64,000 nucleotides of DNA from Sipunculus nudus (Eukaryota > Annelida > Sipuncula > Golfingiida > Sipunculidae). The stretch covers positions 46,245,797 through 46,309,796 of the forward strand of contig CM049321.1 in the NCBI GenBank assembly GCA_026874595.1. The letters run 5' to 3'. The notes beneath the pieces were generated by a model that did no database searches, was not told the DNA's origin, and worked only from the letters and a program-made list of their open reading frames with translations. Below are positions 18,800 through 30,837 of this stretch, in pieces (within the stretch, counting starts at the first letter, position 1; every line of letters starts with the position of its first letter). The translations under genes and the position numbers were made by a program.

Positions 18800-20760
18800 A
18801 CAGTGCCTTGTTAGCATCTTCCATTTTTAACTTTCCAGGATGTATAATTCAGGACATATAACCTCCATCACACTCAGGTAGGGCAGGTTTTCCCGTAAAT
18901 ATTTACTGTTATTTAATTATTAACATTTTTGCAAGTTTGACTCATACAACCAATGTTTGAGATGATGGCACCAGAAGGTTATATGGTAGTAACGCCATGG
19001 ATATTGCAGGGATTTATGGAAGAGGGCCTGGGGAAGAGTGGGGGGGGGGGGGGGGGGGGCTGAAGAAAATCTGCTGGCCAAGAGTACATATTTTCATGGT
19101 ATTTTTTATTAAAACTAATTTTCATACTAAGATTTTCTTAGCAACAAGCAGCTATTTAGAATCTTGAAAATATTTGGTAATATTACGTAGAATGTTTGGG
19201 GGGGGGGGCATGGCACGCCCCTGGTAACACAACTCATGTGAACTGGCAATTTTGACTTGTAGAATTATAGCATGCTGTTTTTCTTTTTTTAATTTCAGCA
19301 CTAATTTCATTAATTATATCTATTATTATTATCATATATGTAGTAAATCAATTGTTTGATTTAGTAACCATTTTCAGTGTTATTATTTAGTATAGCTGAA
19401 AATGATATATAAAAGTTTTACTAATACTCAAAATGCAATATTTGTATTACCAGCCATTCCTGGACAGTTATGTTGTGGTGGAGAAATGAGTACTGGCCTC
19501 TGGTGTTTCCCTGAGGGTGGTTTTGGAATGATGTTTGCATCATTTTAACTGAGGTTGGAGCCACTCTGGAGTTAATCCAAAGGTATTTAATTTATTGTTA
19601 TAATTTCAGGTATATCTTTTTTACTAACAATTATTTCACATCTTTCTAAAATGTTTAAGATATTTATAACTCGGATGTCTTAGTTTTCAGTACATAACAG
19701 AACTTTGTGAATCTGATACCTTCAGAAGTACTGCATATTTTCATGAAATTTGATACATAAATTGTTTTATCCAACGTTGACCTTGGCTTTTAAGATTATA
19801 TTTCTGCTTATAATATATTTCAGCTAATATTTTAATATCTTAAATGTTTTTGAAAACAGAGTATTTTACAGAATACCTTTGATATATTAGTTGAACATGG
19901 GATCATTTCAAATAATTTAACCTAATGTTAACCTTAACTGAAAATTTGAATCACCATGTTTTCCCTTTTTTTCATGTTTACTTGTGTTCATGCAGCTGCC
20001 AAATTACAAAAGTGGTGTCAGTTTCTTAACTCTGGTTTTAAAGCCAACTGAAAATTTGTTTGACTGATGGTCACTAATACTTTATTTACCTTCCTTGACT
20101 TAAAGTAATTTGTGTTGAATATTAATACAAATATTCAATTGTTTGATCATCCAAATGAATTCAAATACTAATACAGGAAAAAGGAGTAATCTAGTGCGAG
20201 TGCAAATACCTTAAAAATGCATTCATGAATACATTTCATAATATTATTTTTATAATCATTTCAGTTAAATTATTTAAAAAAATATCTTCAGATGATACTG
20301 TTAGTATTTTCAATTAAAATTGTATTTAGCCCAATAATTGCAATTAATTTTTAATAAATAGTTAAACTCTTATATAATCTTTGCTAATGCAACTCTTGAG
20401 TATAGGTAACCTGTAATTATTGAATAACAGTTAACTCCTTTGTAAAAAGCATGATAATTAACATGACTTATAGTGGACATTTATTTTCGAATACTTCTGC
20501 TGCAATGTAGATAAAGTTATTAGGCCAAGTCAAAACCTGTGTGACATTAGCACTCCTATTCCAAATATAAAAAATATAAATGACAACAGTCCTCTTCCCT
20601 CTCCAAAGATTTTAATAAAACTTTGCATAACTTAAGTTAAAATGCCATCATCCTCATAAATCAGCTTATATTGCCACACAAAACCAATATTTGTCTACCC
20701 CTCGTTCCAAATAATATTTTATGATAATAGATAACAGCTCCATTGTTTTAAATTATTAGC
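18800..20760. other. AT-rich gene-free stretch with G homopolymers
   Basis: A 20-base G run lies at 19040-19059 and a shorter one at 19199-19208, with CACGCCCCTGGTAAC just after the latter. The rest is AT-rich and without recognisable features. Confidence 0.6.
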
Positions 20761-20870
20761 ATAAATTTAAAATCAGTACCTTAAGTTTTGCCCAAATTTG
20801 ATGATGGCACATTTTTTTACTGTAAGTGCTGTGGATTTAATTTTCACAGTATGTACACATAAGCATTTCA
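20760..20870 (+). repeat. Copy of the fold-back element arm motif
   Basis: CAGTACCTTAAGTTTTGCCC, then GATGGCAC and a TTTTACTGTAAGT segment, matches the left-arm sequence of the 27.4-30.4 kb fold-back element at 27900-27985. A shorter relative occurs near 21420-21470. This implies a dispersed family. Confidence 0.7.
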
Positions 20871-21074
20871 TATGTTAAAATCTGAAATTTTAAACCAATT
20901 GATCAAGACCTGTAGATTCCATTCGAGATTTCATGCACCATGTCTTCACCAAGTCAGTGGTATTCAGTGTTGTTACATAACCCCTTCACTCCTGGCCTTC
21001 TGCCTCTGTGAGTGTCTGGGTCAGGCTGGGTCAGGTAGTATTTACCAGAGAGCCTCTCCCTCTCTCTAGGGCAG

Positions 21075-21077
<3 letters not shown>

Positions 21078-21112
<35 letters not shown>
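21078..21112. repeat. (TC)n microsatellite
   Basis: An uninterrupted CT array of about 35 bp. Confidence 0.97.
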
Positions 21113-21116
<4 letters not shown>

Positions 21117-21607
21117 CTATACCTCCCTTCCTCCCTCCACCCCATTCTGTTGAAAGGTACTCTAAACCAGATTTATTAGCTACAAATGTTGATGCAATTT
21201 AGGAATGTGGATCAACTGAAATATTCACGTATATATGTTATACTGTAAATGTATAGTAACATTTTTAAACCTGGAAAACAAAATTGATGTAATGAGAAAA
21301 AGAAATTAATGCAGTTATTGTTATTTTTTTCCTGGCTCAGTAGAATGGGAATTAAAATGATTTACTTTGTTTCTCCATATTTCTGCCTATTTTGAATATT
21401 TAATAATTATGAATAAACTTTTTTTTCCTGTAAGCACTGTTGAATTAAATTTCTTATTATGTATGTATTATGCAAGGGGTTGTAACACCCACCATCCCCT
21501 TCCCCCACCCCACTGGGTCCTTGCTCCTTGGCACTGTGCACAATAAATCTATTGCAAATGCATAAAATTTAACAATTAAAGAAAATATATACAGAGAAAC
21601 AGAGGCG

Positions 21608-21624
21608 CCCCCCCCCCCCCCCCC
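21608..21624. repeat. C homopolymer (17)
   Basis: A run of 17 C bounded by GAGGCG and ATATC. Confidence 0.95.
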
Positions 21625-21884
21625 ATATCAAGTCCTTCCACCTGTGGAGTGGGGAGGTTATGGCAACTGTGCACATATCATAAAATAGAAAAAAAAATTA
21701 TTAAAAAAACTGGATCTCAATAGACAAATGTGTAAACTGTTAATCAAAATATTATTTGCAACAATTTCTTTAATCATATCTACCAACCATGGCCTAGATT
21801 ACCTCTTCCTCTCAGACTTTATCTACATTTCATAATATTTTAGATTTTAACCTTCCAGGTGTTTAAGTACTGTTGAATACTCTG

Positions 21885-21930
<46 letters not shown>
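21885..21930. repeat. C run followed by (TC)n microsatellite
   Basis: About 10 C followed by a CT array of about 35 bp. Confidence 0.95.
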
Positions 21931-21931
<1 letters not shown>

Positions 21932-22469
21932 TTTATCTCTACATCCTGTTCCACCCCTCCTTGCTGCCCTCACTGATCCCTTCTCCGAACCCCATCCCAA
22001 TGTCAGCCTCAGTATACAAGAACAAGATGAATCAGATATATTCATATTTTTATATTTTGTATAACTATTTGCCCATATGTACCTATGTATATGCCAGAAA
22101 TTATATCAATATTGTGTAATATGAAGATGTGGTTGGCATCAAAATAATGTAACTTGTCAAGACTGAAGAGATATCATGTCATACAGTCACAAATTCATAA
22201 ATCCCCTCATCAGCATAGTAAATCATAACATTATGTCTGTCAAATCGAAATCTTGCAGACTTCCATACGCTATAGATCCTTCAACAAATAGCCTTATCAT
22301 CATTCCACCACTGCTTAGTATACTGTCATTGCATTCATATTTGCTCAAATATATCACTTTTTTTCAACCCCTCCTAAATAAGTAAAACATTAACCACTAT
22401 ATTTTACTTCATATTAATCCAACAGTCAGGTTATTTCATATATCATTTACTCACATATTACATTATATT

Positions 22470-22900
22470 CCCTAATAAATGCCCAACATGTCCATGACAT
22501 TGATAAGCATAAATCGACTCAGCATAGTATCACAATGGTGATATATTTTAAGTCCAATCACTATCAGCTGAGCGCCGTGACCCATGGGTCCCTTGTTTTC
22601 TCTATTTTTGAGCCCTTCAAAGATGTGGTCGTCCGTCAACAGGTCATAAATCTGGTCATTGCACCTAGAATCTTCTAACTTGACATCCAGGGAGGTCCAT
22701 GAAAGATCTCCTTGGAAACCTGAAATTAGGTATTTGTTACCCATATCCTCCGAGCTATGCTTCAGTTGAATGAGGATAACACCTGCAAAATTTGGCATTC
22801 AGCTCATAACATTCCTTTTGTTAATGTCTTCCTTGTCGGCTGAGCATCATGACCCCTGGGTCACTTGTTTTATTCCAGAAATAAATTTGCCTGACTACTG
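22470..22900 (+). repeat. Fragments of the TGACCCATGGGTCA repeat family
   Basis: Two copies of the family's tail occur: GCTGAGCGCCGTGACCCAT with GGGTCCCTTGTTTTC at 22568-22598, and GGCTGAGCATCATGACCCCT with GGGTCACTTGTTTT at 22838-22871. The sequence between (GACATCCAGGGAGGTCCATG, GGAAACCTGAAATTAGG) is related to 42960-43460 in opposite orientation. No coding function is inferred. Confidence 0.7.
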
Positions 22901-24280
22901 TCAAATTTCATTAAATTTAGTTAGAATGGTTTCCCTTAGATGAACCCATCACAGCATGCAAGACAATTTGCACCACACCCCAACACCCATTTTCTTGCCT
23001 ACATGAATGGAAATCTTTATTTTCCGTATTAATTTCTTCCTGCAGATTAAAAAAAAATATTTCACAGATATTTCTTTATTATGTTATACATGACTACAAG
23101 TGAGAGATAAATTGCATGCATTTGCTTGCTTATATATTTATTTAGGGTGAATGATCAGACTTAAAAAAATATCAATATTTTTCAGGGTACTGGCTGGCAT
23201 CAATTATGACCATGGGTCAAAAGTCGTTGTCACTGATAAGAAGAGACCACAAATCGAAACGAAAGTAAAAAAAAAAACTGTGATGACCTAAGGAAATCAA
23301 GTAACGAGTGGGACTTTTACGTAACCCATAAAAAAAACTGTACGGCCAGTTTTTGTTGTATAAATAATTGTTGCAAGTTTCAGTAATAGATTCCTTACAG
23401 TTATTTATTTTAATTATTGTGACGTTATTAGTGAGTAGAAAATAAACGTGTTATATGCATTTTAATTTCAGCCTGTGCAGCTGGAGCATTTTATACCTAA
23501 CCTATATTTTTTCTTTTGGTTGTTGATCACACATGTATATAAATTTAAATAATTAATGCCTTTTTTCTTGTTTATATGATTTATAGATGTATATTCAGCT
23601 TTTTAACAATTGTTTCCTGCATGTAGACTTATTATTTATCAAACAGACACTTTGATGAATCAAATTTTAAGTTAAAACATAGTAAGTTTAATTTAATCTA
23701 GGGAGTGATATTTTTCTGTAGTCTTTGCATAACACTTTTGTGATCAGCACAATTGTCATCACTGTTGCATAAAAGAACGAAACTCCGTTTTACTGTATTT
23801 TTATGTATGAGTTTCAGAACAAAAGTGTATTTGCTTTGAGTTTTTTAGAAAATTATAAGAATTTTAAAGAATATTAAACAAGTCTGTTTACCTCAGTGTA
23901 GAGGAGTCAGCATAAGAGCAAATATTTGGATGTTATATTTTAGTTGCAGTTCCTCGGGGGGGGGGGGGGGATATTGTACCACTGAGCTCTATTGTTACAG
24001 TAAATTAAACTGGGAAATAATATTTTAAAGTTTATCCAATCGCTATAGGTTAAGTGATTGCAGGTATTTAATGATTATTGAAATCTCTGTATATTAAGAG
24101 TTTATTTTCATTTTTTAGTCGTTTAAAACAAAGGAGATAACAGCTTGGTTGTTACCACAACTTTTAGGACCCATTTCCATATGGTCACTGTGATAGCTTG
24201 ATGTAATTACATACATGTTTGTTGGACAACGCTATGAAGTGAATTCTTAATAAACATTTATTTTCAGATTGCTTTATTTT
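22901..24280. other. AT-rich gene-free stretch
   Basis: Nothing recognised except a 15-base G run at 23956-23970 and AT-rich sequence. Confidence 0.5.
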
Positions 24281-25020
24281 TTTATATGCCCACCGAGCTA
24301 TTTGAGTCTAAACATCACTGTACAACCAGCAGGTCCTTTAACAATATTGTATCCAACCATCCCGTAAATTTACATCGACGTGCATGTTCATGTAAATATC
24401 TGCCTTTTTCCATGAAAAAGTACATGCCATATCAACGTAAAATAGTATGGACTGTCCCCAAAGTGCACATAAAATTACGGTGCATTGTCATGGTAAGTCG
24501 CTGGAAATTACATGCAATATGAAATAAATTTACTTTCCAGTTACCCGTAAATTACTTGGAAAGTAAATCAGAGGCATATTTTTTTTCAACATTTTCAAAA
24601 TATTTTTAACATTTTTTTTTTTTTTGGCTAACTTTCGCCGACATTTTTTAAACATTTTTAACAATCACTTTCACAAGTAAACCTACATACCTCACAGACA
24701 ATTATAGATGACGCGGCCAAAAAAAAATCCCTGAAACGGGGATCGGAATGAGTCATATATTACACCTTGTACATTTTTTGTCTCACAACATTTTCATCAA
24801 CGATTTTAAAAACTTTTTAAAAGTTTTGTAGAAAAATGTATAAGAAAAATGTTTTAAAAAGTTTTATAAACATTTTTTAATAATGTTCTGGTGAAACATA
24901 TATGCGCCATTATTTAAAATGTTTGAATAAAAATGTTCTTTTGTAACATTTATGCGTCATTTTTAAAAACGTTTTAAGAATGTTTTTAAAACATTTATGC
25001 AACCCATTTAGCAAAACAAT
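24281..25020. repeat. Low-complexity AACATTTTTAAAA motif region
   Basis: 24590-25010 is built from diverged repeats of ACATTTTTAAAA, AAAAATGTTTT and AACATTTATGCGYCAT, on both strands. 24300-24560 carries ACGTAAATTTACATGCAATA-like words around CACATAAAATTACGGTGCAT. Coding potential is absent. Confidence 0.6.
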
Positions 25021-25563
25021 TCTGTTATTTCATGCTTTTCCCTGGTTATATGACAATTTTATGGAAACATACAAAAAAAAGGTAAAATAAAATATCGCCC
25101 GCCCGCACTGGTTTCTGAAAAAAAGTGCCTGAGAACCATACCTTTTTTTTGCCTTATATTTGTATATTTTATATTGGTATATTTTAAATTTATTTAAATT
25201 ATAAATGATTTCTTCATTACCATTTATATATGTATATGTTTGTTTATATTTATTCTGTTTTATATAAATACGATCTTCCGTGGGTTCGATTCCCACCGTG
25301 AGTGAACCGACCTTTCTGTTATACCATTTCCGTCTATATACAATGAACTCAGCATGGCTATTCATACATCTATATATATAATATATGCCGCACACCATAA
25401 TAGGCCATTAGTTCTCCCTGCTGCATGCAAAGTCGCCCTGCCGACAAATGTAGTGGGTTAGACTATGACGTCACTTCGCTGGTTCCTATAAAAGTTTCCT
25501 CAACTTATGAAATTGAATGTTATCAATTGTGGGTAAATTAATAACTTAATTGCTAGGATATGA

Positions 25564-25567
<4 letters not shown>

Positions 25568-25611
<44 letters not shown>
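25568..25611. repeat. (TA)n microsatellite
   Basis: An uninterrupted TA array of about 44 bp. Confidence 0.97.
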
Positions 25612-25616
<5 letters not shown>

Positions 25617-25667
25617 TTTATTAATAATAACTGCGAAAAGAAATGAATAAAATGAGAGATATTAGAA

Positions 25668-25922
25668 CTCAACCTGGGCCGCCCTCTGGATCCGGGGGGG
25701 GGGGATCTAGGTCCATTAAAATAACGATTGCGGGCCCTGAAAAGGAGCGCCCCCCCCCCCCCCCTCCCACGGACCCGCTTCTACCATTCAGGCGCGGGTA
25801 CAGGAGGGGGGGGGGGGGGTCTGACCTGCTCTTAACCAACGACCTTTTTTTTAGACAATTTTTATGCATGACACCTGTTGACCCCTCCCTGCAAAACATC
25901 CTGGATCCGCGCCTGCCATTGT
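25668..25922. mobile_element. GGATCC-bordered MITE with G and C homopolymers
   Basis: The left border GCCGCCCTCTGGATCCGGGGG faces a right border CATCCTGGATCCGCGCCTGCC. Between them are G runs (25697-25706, 25806-25819) and a C run (25750-25764). Two further segments have the same inverted GGATCC borders and homopolymers (43572-43695 and 44719-44885). This suggests a family of short non-autonomous elements. The superfamily is not recognised. Confidence 0.5.
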
Positions 25923-25929
25923 TGTATGC

Positions 25930-26720
25930 TGACATAAGAAATTAGTGCCAAGGGATCCAGAAACACCTGTTGATCACATTTATTGACCCTGTAAGTGGGT
26001 CAGTCACATCCGGGTTTATTCACATGCACAATAGAACTTTATCCCGTGCTGCATGAAGCTCGATTGAATTGTGAATGACCACAAGGCCGCATTTCTTGGC
26101 ATTGCCGAAATCTGGCCTCTTGTATGAATTTTTACTTTCAGCTGTTTAAGAATTTGAGGTGCTCAAATGTATTTTCCATCTTTATTCACCCTGGAACAAC
26201 TTATAGTGGAATAGTGGTCACAGAGACAAGTTTTCATTGCCCGAAGGTAGCTATCAGGACCTGTCAGCAAATGAAGCCTGAAATTCCAATGGTCTTACAG
26301 TTATGATTTGTGCCAGACAACAGAAAAAGACCTTTGCTTTTGCTCAGACAAGCCTGTTAATTATTTTTTACAAAGTGTAACAAGCTTTGTTCAAAATGAA
26401 GACAACAGGACTACTTTTTATCATTATATGACAAACTTGTTTCTTAATTCATTTTTATTTTTGTTGGTGTCAAAATTGTAGCAGACATCTTTCTAGTTGT
26501 TTAAGAAGAACTTCTTTACACAGAATATGATCCAAATTAACTGGAACATGAAAAATAAAAATAAATGTTTTCAGTACGTTGCAATGGAAAACTCTCTAAT
26601 CTTAAAAAAATGCCTTCGTCATATTTTCATGATCTTGCCTTACGTTTTCTTCCTTTTCCTTCATCCACCATACTGCTTACGACGTCTTCCAGCTTGTGGG
26701 TCTTTTTTCTTTTTCCTCCC
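25930..26720. other. Gene-free stretch
   Basis: No element or credible exon is identified. Confidence 0.4.
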
Positions 26721-26732
26721 ATGGAAAACTAG

Positions 26733-26827
26733 CTCCTAGATAACTTGATGAGTTCCTCAGGCCCTGAGGACATATTCTGTTTCATTTCATACTCCAGTTT
26801 TTTAATGAAGTTAGTGGCAGATGCCTT
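26733..26827 (-). CDS. Possible terminal exon of an unknown gene
   Basis: After a minus-strand acceptor TTTTTTCTTAATTCAG the frame reads DKASATNFIKKLEYEMKQNM, then SSGPEELIKLSRS and stop. Composition is protein-like (charged, amphipathic helix). The minus strand just beyond encodes another short lysine-rich frame. No further exons were found and no family is recognised, so this may be chance. Confidence 0.22.
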
Positions 26828-26966
26828 GTCTGAATTAAGAAAAAATATGTGTGAATAATTAATAAGCTGCTGATGAGCCAGTTCATTAATTATTACTAAG
26901 TGTAAAAACCTATGATCCTTTATTACAATGAAAATAAATTTACAACTGAAATACACTCTATTACAT

Positions 26967-27120
26967 TTATATGCTCCACTGGCTGTTATTGAACCACCTC
27001 TCTCTTAGCAAGCTCTCTCTCTCTGTCAAGGTGAACTGGTTCAGGGTGTCCCACCCCATGTGTGGACCCCCCCCCCCCCCCCCCCTTCCCTTTACTCTTT
27101 TTCTATGGTAACTTAGAGAG
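26967..27120. repeat. CT-rich tract and C homopolymer
   Basis: A C run of about 19 at 27067-27085 is preceded by CTCTCTCT at 27011-27023. Confidence 0.85.
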
Positions 27121-28205
27121 AAAGGATTATAGGTACATGGGGGAGGGTATTGGAATCGTTGGTAATTTTTCAAAATATGCAATGTGAAGAGGACATAGCA
27201 AGAAAATATGAGACTTTTCTGTTCCTGAACTATTAAAATTAAATCTCAATATCCTTAAGGCCGGGTCACGGCGCTCAGCTGAATGTGACAGATATAATTT
27301 GTTACCATTGTTGTTTGTAGGTCTGTAAGATTTCATTTTGACAGATGTAGTTTTTAGCTCAGCTGACTATAAGTCATCTGAGCTATAGTCGTGGTCCATT
27401 GTCCGTCGTCCGTCCGTCTACCCGTCTGTCCGTCCGTAGATGTGACACGTTTTGAAACCGTAAGACCTAGGAATCCAAAATTCAGCATAATGTTAGATGT
27501 CCCAAAGATCTCCTACCAAGCCGAAAACTGGGTCTTTGCGACTTCGTTCCTTTGAGAAATTAATAAAAAACCTCAATTTTTTATTAAAACCTATTTTCAC
27601 ACTTCAGGACTGCCTAATATCAAAACCACTCTATTATTCCTCTATAAATATTCCGCTATATAGTTCCTATGTACATGCCAGAAATTAAGTCTGTTAAGTA
27701 TAAATTCTTTAAGTTATGGGCCCAAACATAATGGACTTTGTAAAAAATAGGAAAAATATTTATACTCACTTAACATGAAAAATTTGAAACAAGAGTATAT
27801 TTTCCCAAGTATATAACTATGTTTAATTAAAATTAAATTGTTTACCCAAAATTAGATCTGAATTTTGTAAATTTTTTAAATTATGCGCATAAAAATAAAA
27901 TCAGTACCTTAAATTTTGCCCAACTTTGACCATGGCACGTTTTTTTCCTGTAAGTACCATTGATTTAATTTTCACAGCATGTAAACATAAATATTTGTTA
28001 AATCTGAAATTTGAAAATTAAAGCTTGAAAATTAGGCTAGTTATTGATTTTTTTTTCTGTAGTCACTTCATTTGATTACAGATACAGGGTTCCACTCCAG
28101 GTCACTGGAAGTCAGCTATGCCAGGGTTTCTGATTTGTTACAGTCACGGAGGAGATCCCCTGCTGTGACAGGTGTACAGTTATTCTCATATCACCACCCC
28201 AATCA

Positions 28206-28222
28206 CCCCCCCCCCCCCCCCC
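28206..28222. repeat. C homopolymer (17)
   Basis: A pure C run inside the fold-back element's middle. Confidence 0.95.
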
Positions 28223-29700
28223 GCAAACCCAACCCACTAAGTTTTATGCAGTAATTGTTATTGTTTTCACTGTATCTCCTTAATTGTAATTGTTTTTTTC
28301 TTCTCCGATATGCAAACACTTTCCTTGAAAAGGTATTTCAAGGTGTAATCCAGAAGATGCAATGTTTTGTAATGTAGCATTCTTAAAGAAATCAATTTTC
28401 TTTTAAATGATTTTAACAAATATAAATAACAGTATGCTTAAATTTATAAAATATGAAGCACATTATGGATAAATCAAGACAGAATTAAAAATTGTGAAAT
28501 CCAAATCAAGTATTATTTTAAGATATTTAATGTTTTGCAGAATTAAAAGATATATGTTTGTAGTAAAAAATAAATAAACATTTGTATGCATGATGTGGTG
28601 TTATCTGACAAGATTGAGATTATGATGATGCAATTGAGAATTATGAATCAACTTTTATATTCAGATATATGTTATATTAGAAATGTATAGAAATATAAAT
28701 TTATAATAAAAACGATGTGATAAAAAAATGAGGATTTAATACAAACATTTGTTCATTATTTTCCTGCCTCAGGAGCCTCAGGCTTTCTTTGCCCTGTTTT
28801 ATGTTGTTAATTAGTTATATTTCAAATGTATATATTTCATTTAAAAATACATATATATTTAATAATATATATTATACAAAAAAGATTCAATTGAACAAAT
28901 GTGTAAACTACTGAAATGTCAACAGTTAATCAAAAAGCCAACTAATGATCATGGTAATATTACAGATCAATTGTTCACAAACTGCTCACATGCTTCAGTT
29001 TCAACATTAAGAAACACATGTTCAGGTCACAAAATATTATTTGCAATAATTTCTTGCTCATCAATACAAACCAATCATATAAACCAACCATGGCCTTTAT
29101 TACCTCTTACACTTGATCTCCATTTGATATTATTTTAGATTTTTACCTTCAAGGTCAACTTCAGCTGAGCACAGTGACCCATGGGTCCCTTGTTTAATTT
29201 ATAAATTTTTTAAATTTTTATTCATTTATATGTGAATATTTAAGGTTGATTCACAATTCTAAATTGCATCAACATTTACAGTAAATTTGGCCAGGCAACA
29301 TCACATTATGTACACAGATTCTTATTTTTTTCTAAAAATATATTATTTAAATTTGCAAAATAATAAATATCTGAAAATAATACTTGATTCAGAATTAGAA
29401 AAAATTGTATACGTTGGACCAGAAACTGCTATACAAATATAGTTAACAATAACAGTAAGTAATGCAACATATCTGGTTGGTGGGGGGGGGGGATAGGTGG
29501 TGGTGGTGGTTGGCCACAAGTGATTCTAGATCTAAGACAGCAGTGGTGCTTCCCCAGTGTTGCCCCGCTCACAAGGTTACCAAGGCAAGGCTGGTCAGGA
29601 GGTTGAAACTGTAAATACATTCAGAGCTTCTGAAAAACTTCAATAACTAGACTAATTTTTAAACTTTAACTTTCAAATTTCCGAATTCAACAGATAAAAT

Positions 29701-29702
<2 letters not shown>

Positions 29703-29777
<75 letters not shown>
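29703..29777. repeat. (TA)n microsatellite (75 bp)
   Basis: The longest pure TA array in the window. It abuts the right arm of the fold-back element. Confidence 0.97.
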
Positions 29778-29778
<1 letters not shown>

Positions 29779-30837
29779 TGGCTGTAAAAATTAAACCAAA
29801 TGGACTTACAAAAAAAAAGTGCCATGGTCAAAGTTTGCCAAAATTTAAGGTACCAATTTTATATTTTTGCTGATAATTTAAAACATTTAAAAGATTTTGA
29901 TCTAATTTTTGGTATACAATAAAATTTTGAATAACGAAAGTTATATTACTGAAAAAAAATGTCCATTGCTTTATTATGTAATATATCACTTAATCAAAGA
30001 GCAATGTTATAGTCGATAACTTTTTAAAATTAAACAATACTGACCTTATTTCTGGCATGTACATAGGAACTATATAGAGAATTATTTATGGTAAATATGA
30101 AGAAAAAGAGATGAGTGGTTTTGATAATAGGCAGTCATGAAGTGAGAAAATAGGTTTTTAATAAAAAAAAATGAGGTTTTTCCTTAATTTCTCGAAGAAA
30201 CGAAGTCGCACAGACCCAGTTTTTCATCTGGTAGAAGAACTTGGGGACATCCAACTCAGTATGCCAAATTTTGGATTCGTAGGTCCAACGGTGGCGAAAT
30301 GTGCCTGTTTTACGGCCGGACGGAAGAACGGACAATGGACAACGGACAATGGACAACGACTATATATGTCAGATGACTTATAGTCAGCTGAGCTTAAAAC
30401 CATTGATCTTGATTAATATAATACGAGTTAAAGTGTTTATTTTTCTTTGAACTGACCAGTCAATAAAGCGTTCATTATCCCCTTGTTCAATGACGTTTTT
30501 CAGTCCTTACAATAATACCATGCATGTGCTGCGCCTTGATCATGGTCAGCTGTATCAGTTCATTCAAAGGTTACTTAACTCTGTTTTAGAGCCCATTTCA
30601 ATATGTTCGTGAGAGAAATTAGGTGAAAACATTCAAACTAAATTATCCTTTCCATTCTTCAATGGTCTTTATTCCACAAAACGCCCAATGCGGCCGATTG
30701 GGGCTCGTCACACGTGCTCAAACTAATGAATCCAGTCTACTTTTGATGATCTTCAAGCGTGATATTATTTTGCTTCAGGCTATTTATTATATTTTATTTC
30801 AGTCATTTAACATTATATTAGTATTTCTGCTGGGTTT

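Larger units (their letters stand above)
27354..30396. mobile_element. Fold-back DNA element with about 0.6-kb inverted arms
   Basis: The element proper is 27357-30393. The left arm (to about 27995) begins GCTCAGCTGACTATAAGTCA and the right arm (from about 29790) is its imperfect inverted copy. Matched landmarks are the GTCCATTGTCCG run, the CTGGGTCTTTGCGACTTCGT counterpart, TTTTATTAAAACCTATTTTC, ATAGTTCCTATGTACATGCC, and GTACCTTAAATTTTGCCC with CTTTGACCATGGCAC. TTA flanks both ends and may be a 3-bp duplication. The 1.8-kb middle is AT-rich and holds a family tail (29163-29195) and a 75-bp TA array. No transposase was found. Confidence 0.8.

Noticed and set aside
22472-22798. A 108-codon minus-strand frame
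   Set aside because: Part of the TGACCCATGGGTCA repeat family, with no conserved protein motif.
25270-25300. B-box-like GGGTTCGATTCCC, suggesting a tRNA gene
   Set aside because: No A box at the proper distance upstream and no cloverleaf can be drawn. A chance match or an old relic.
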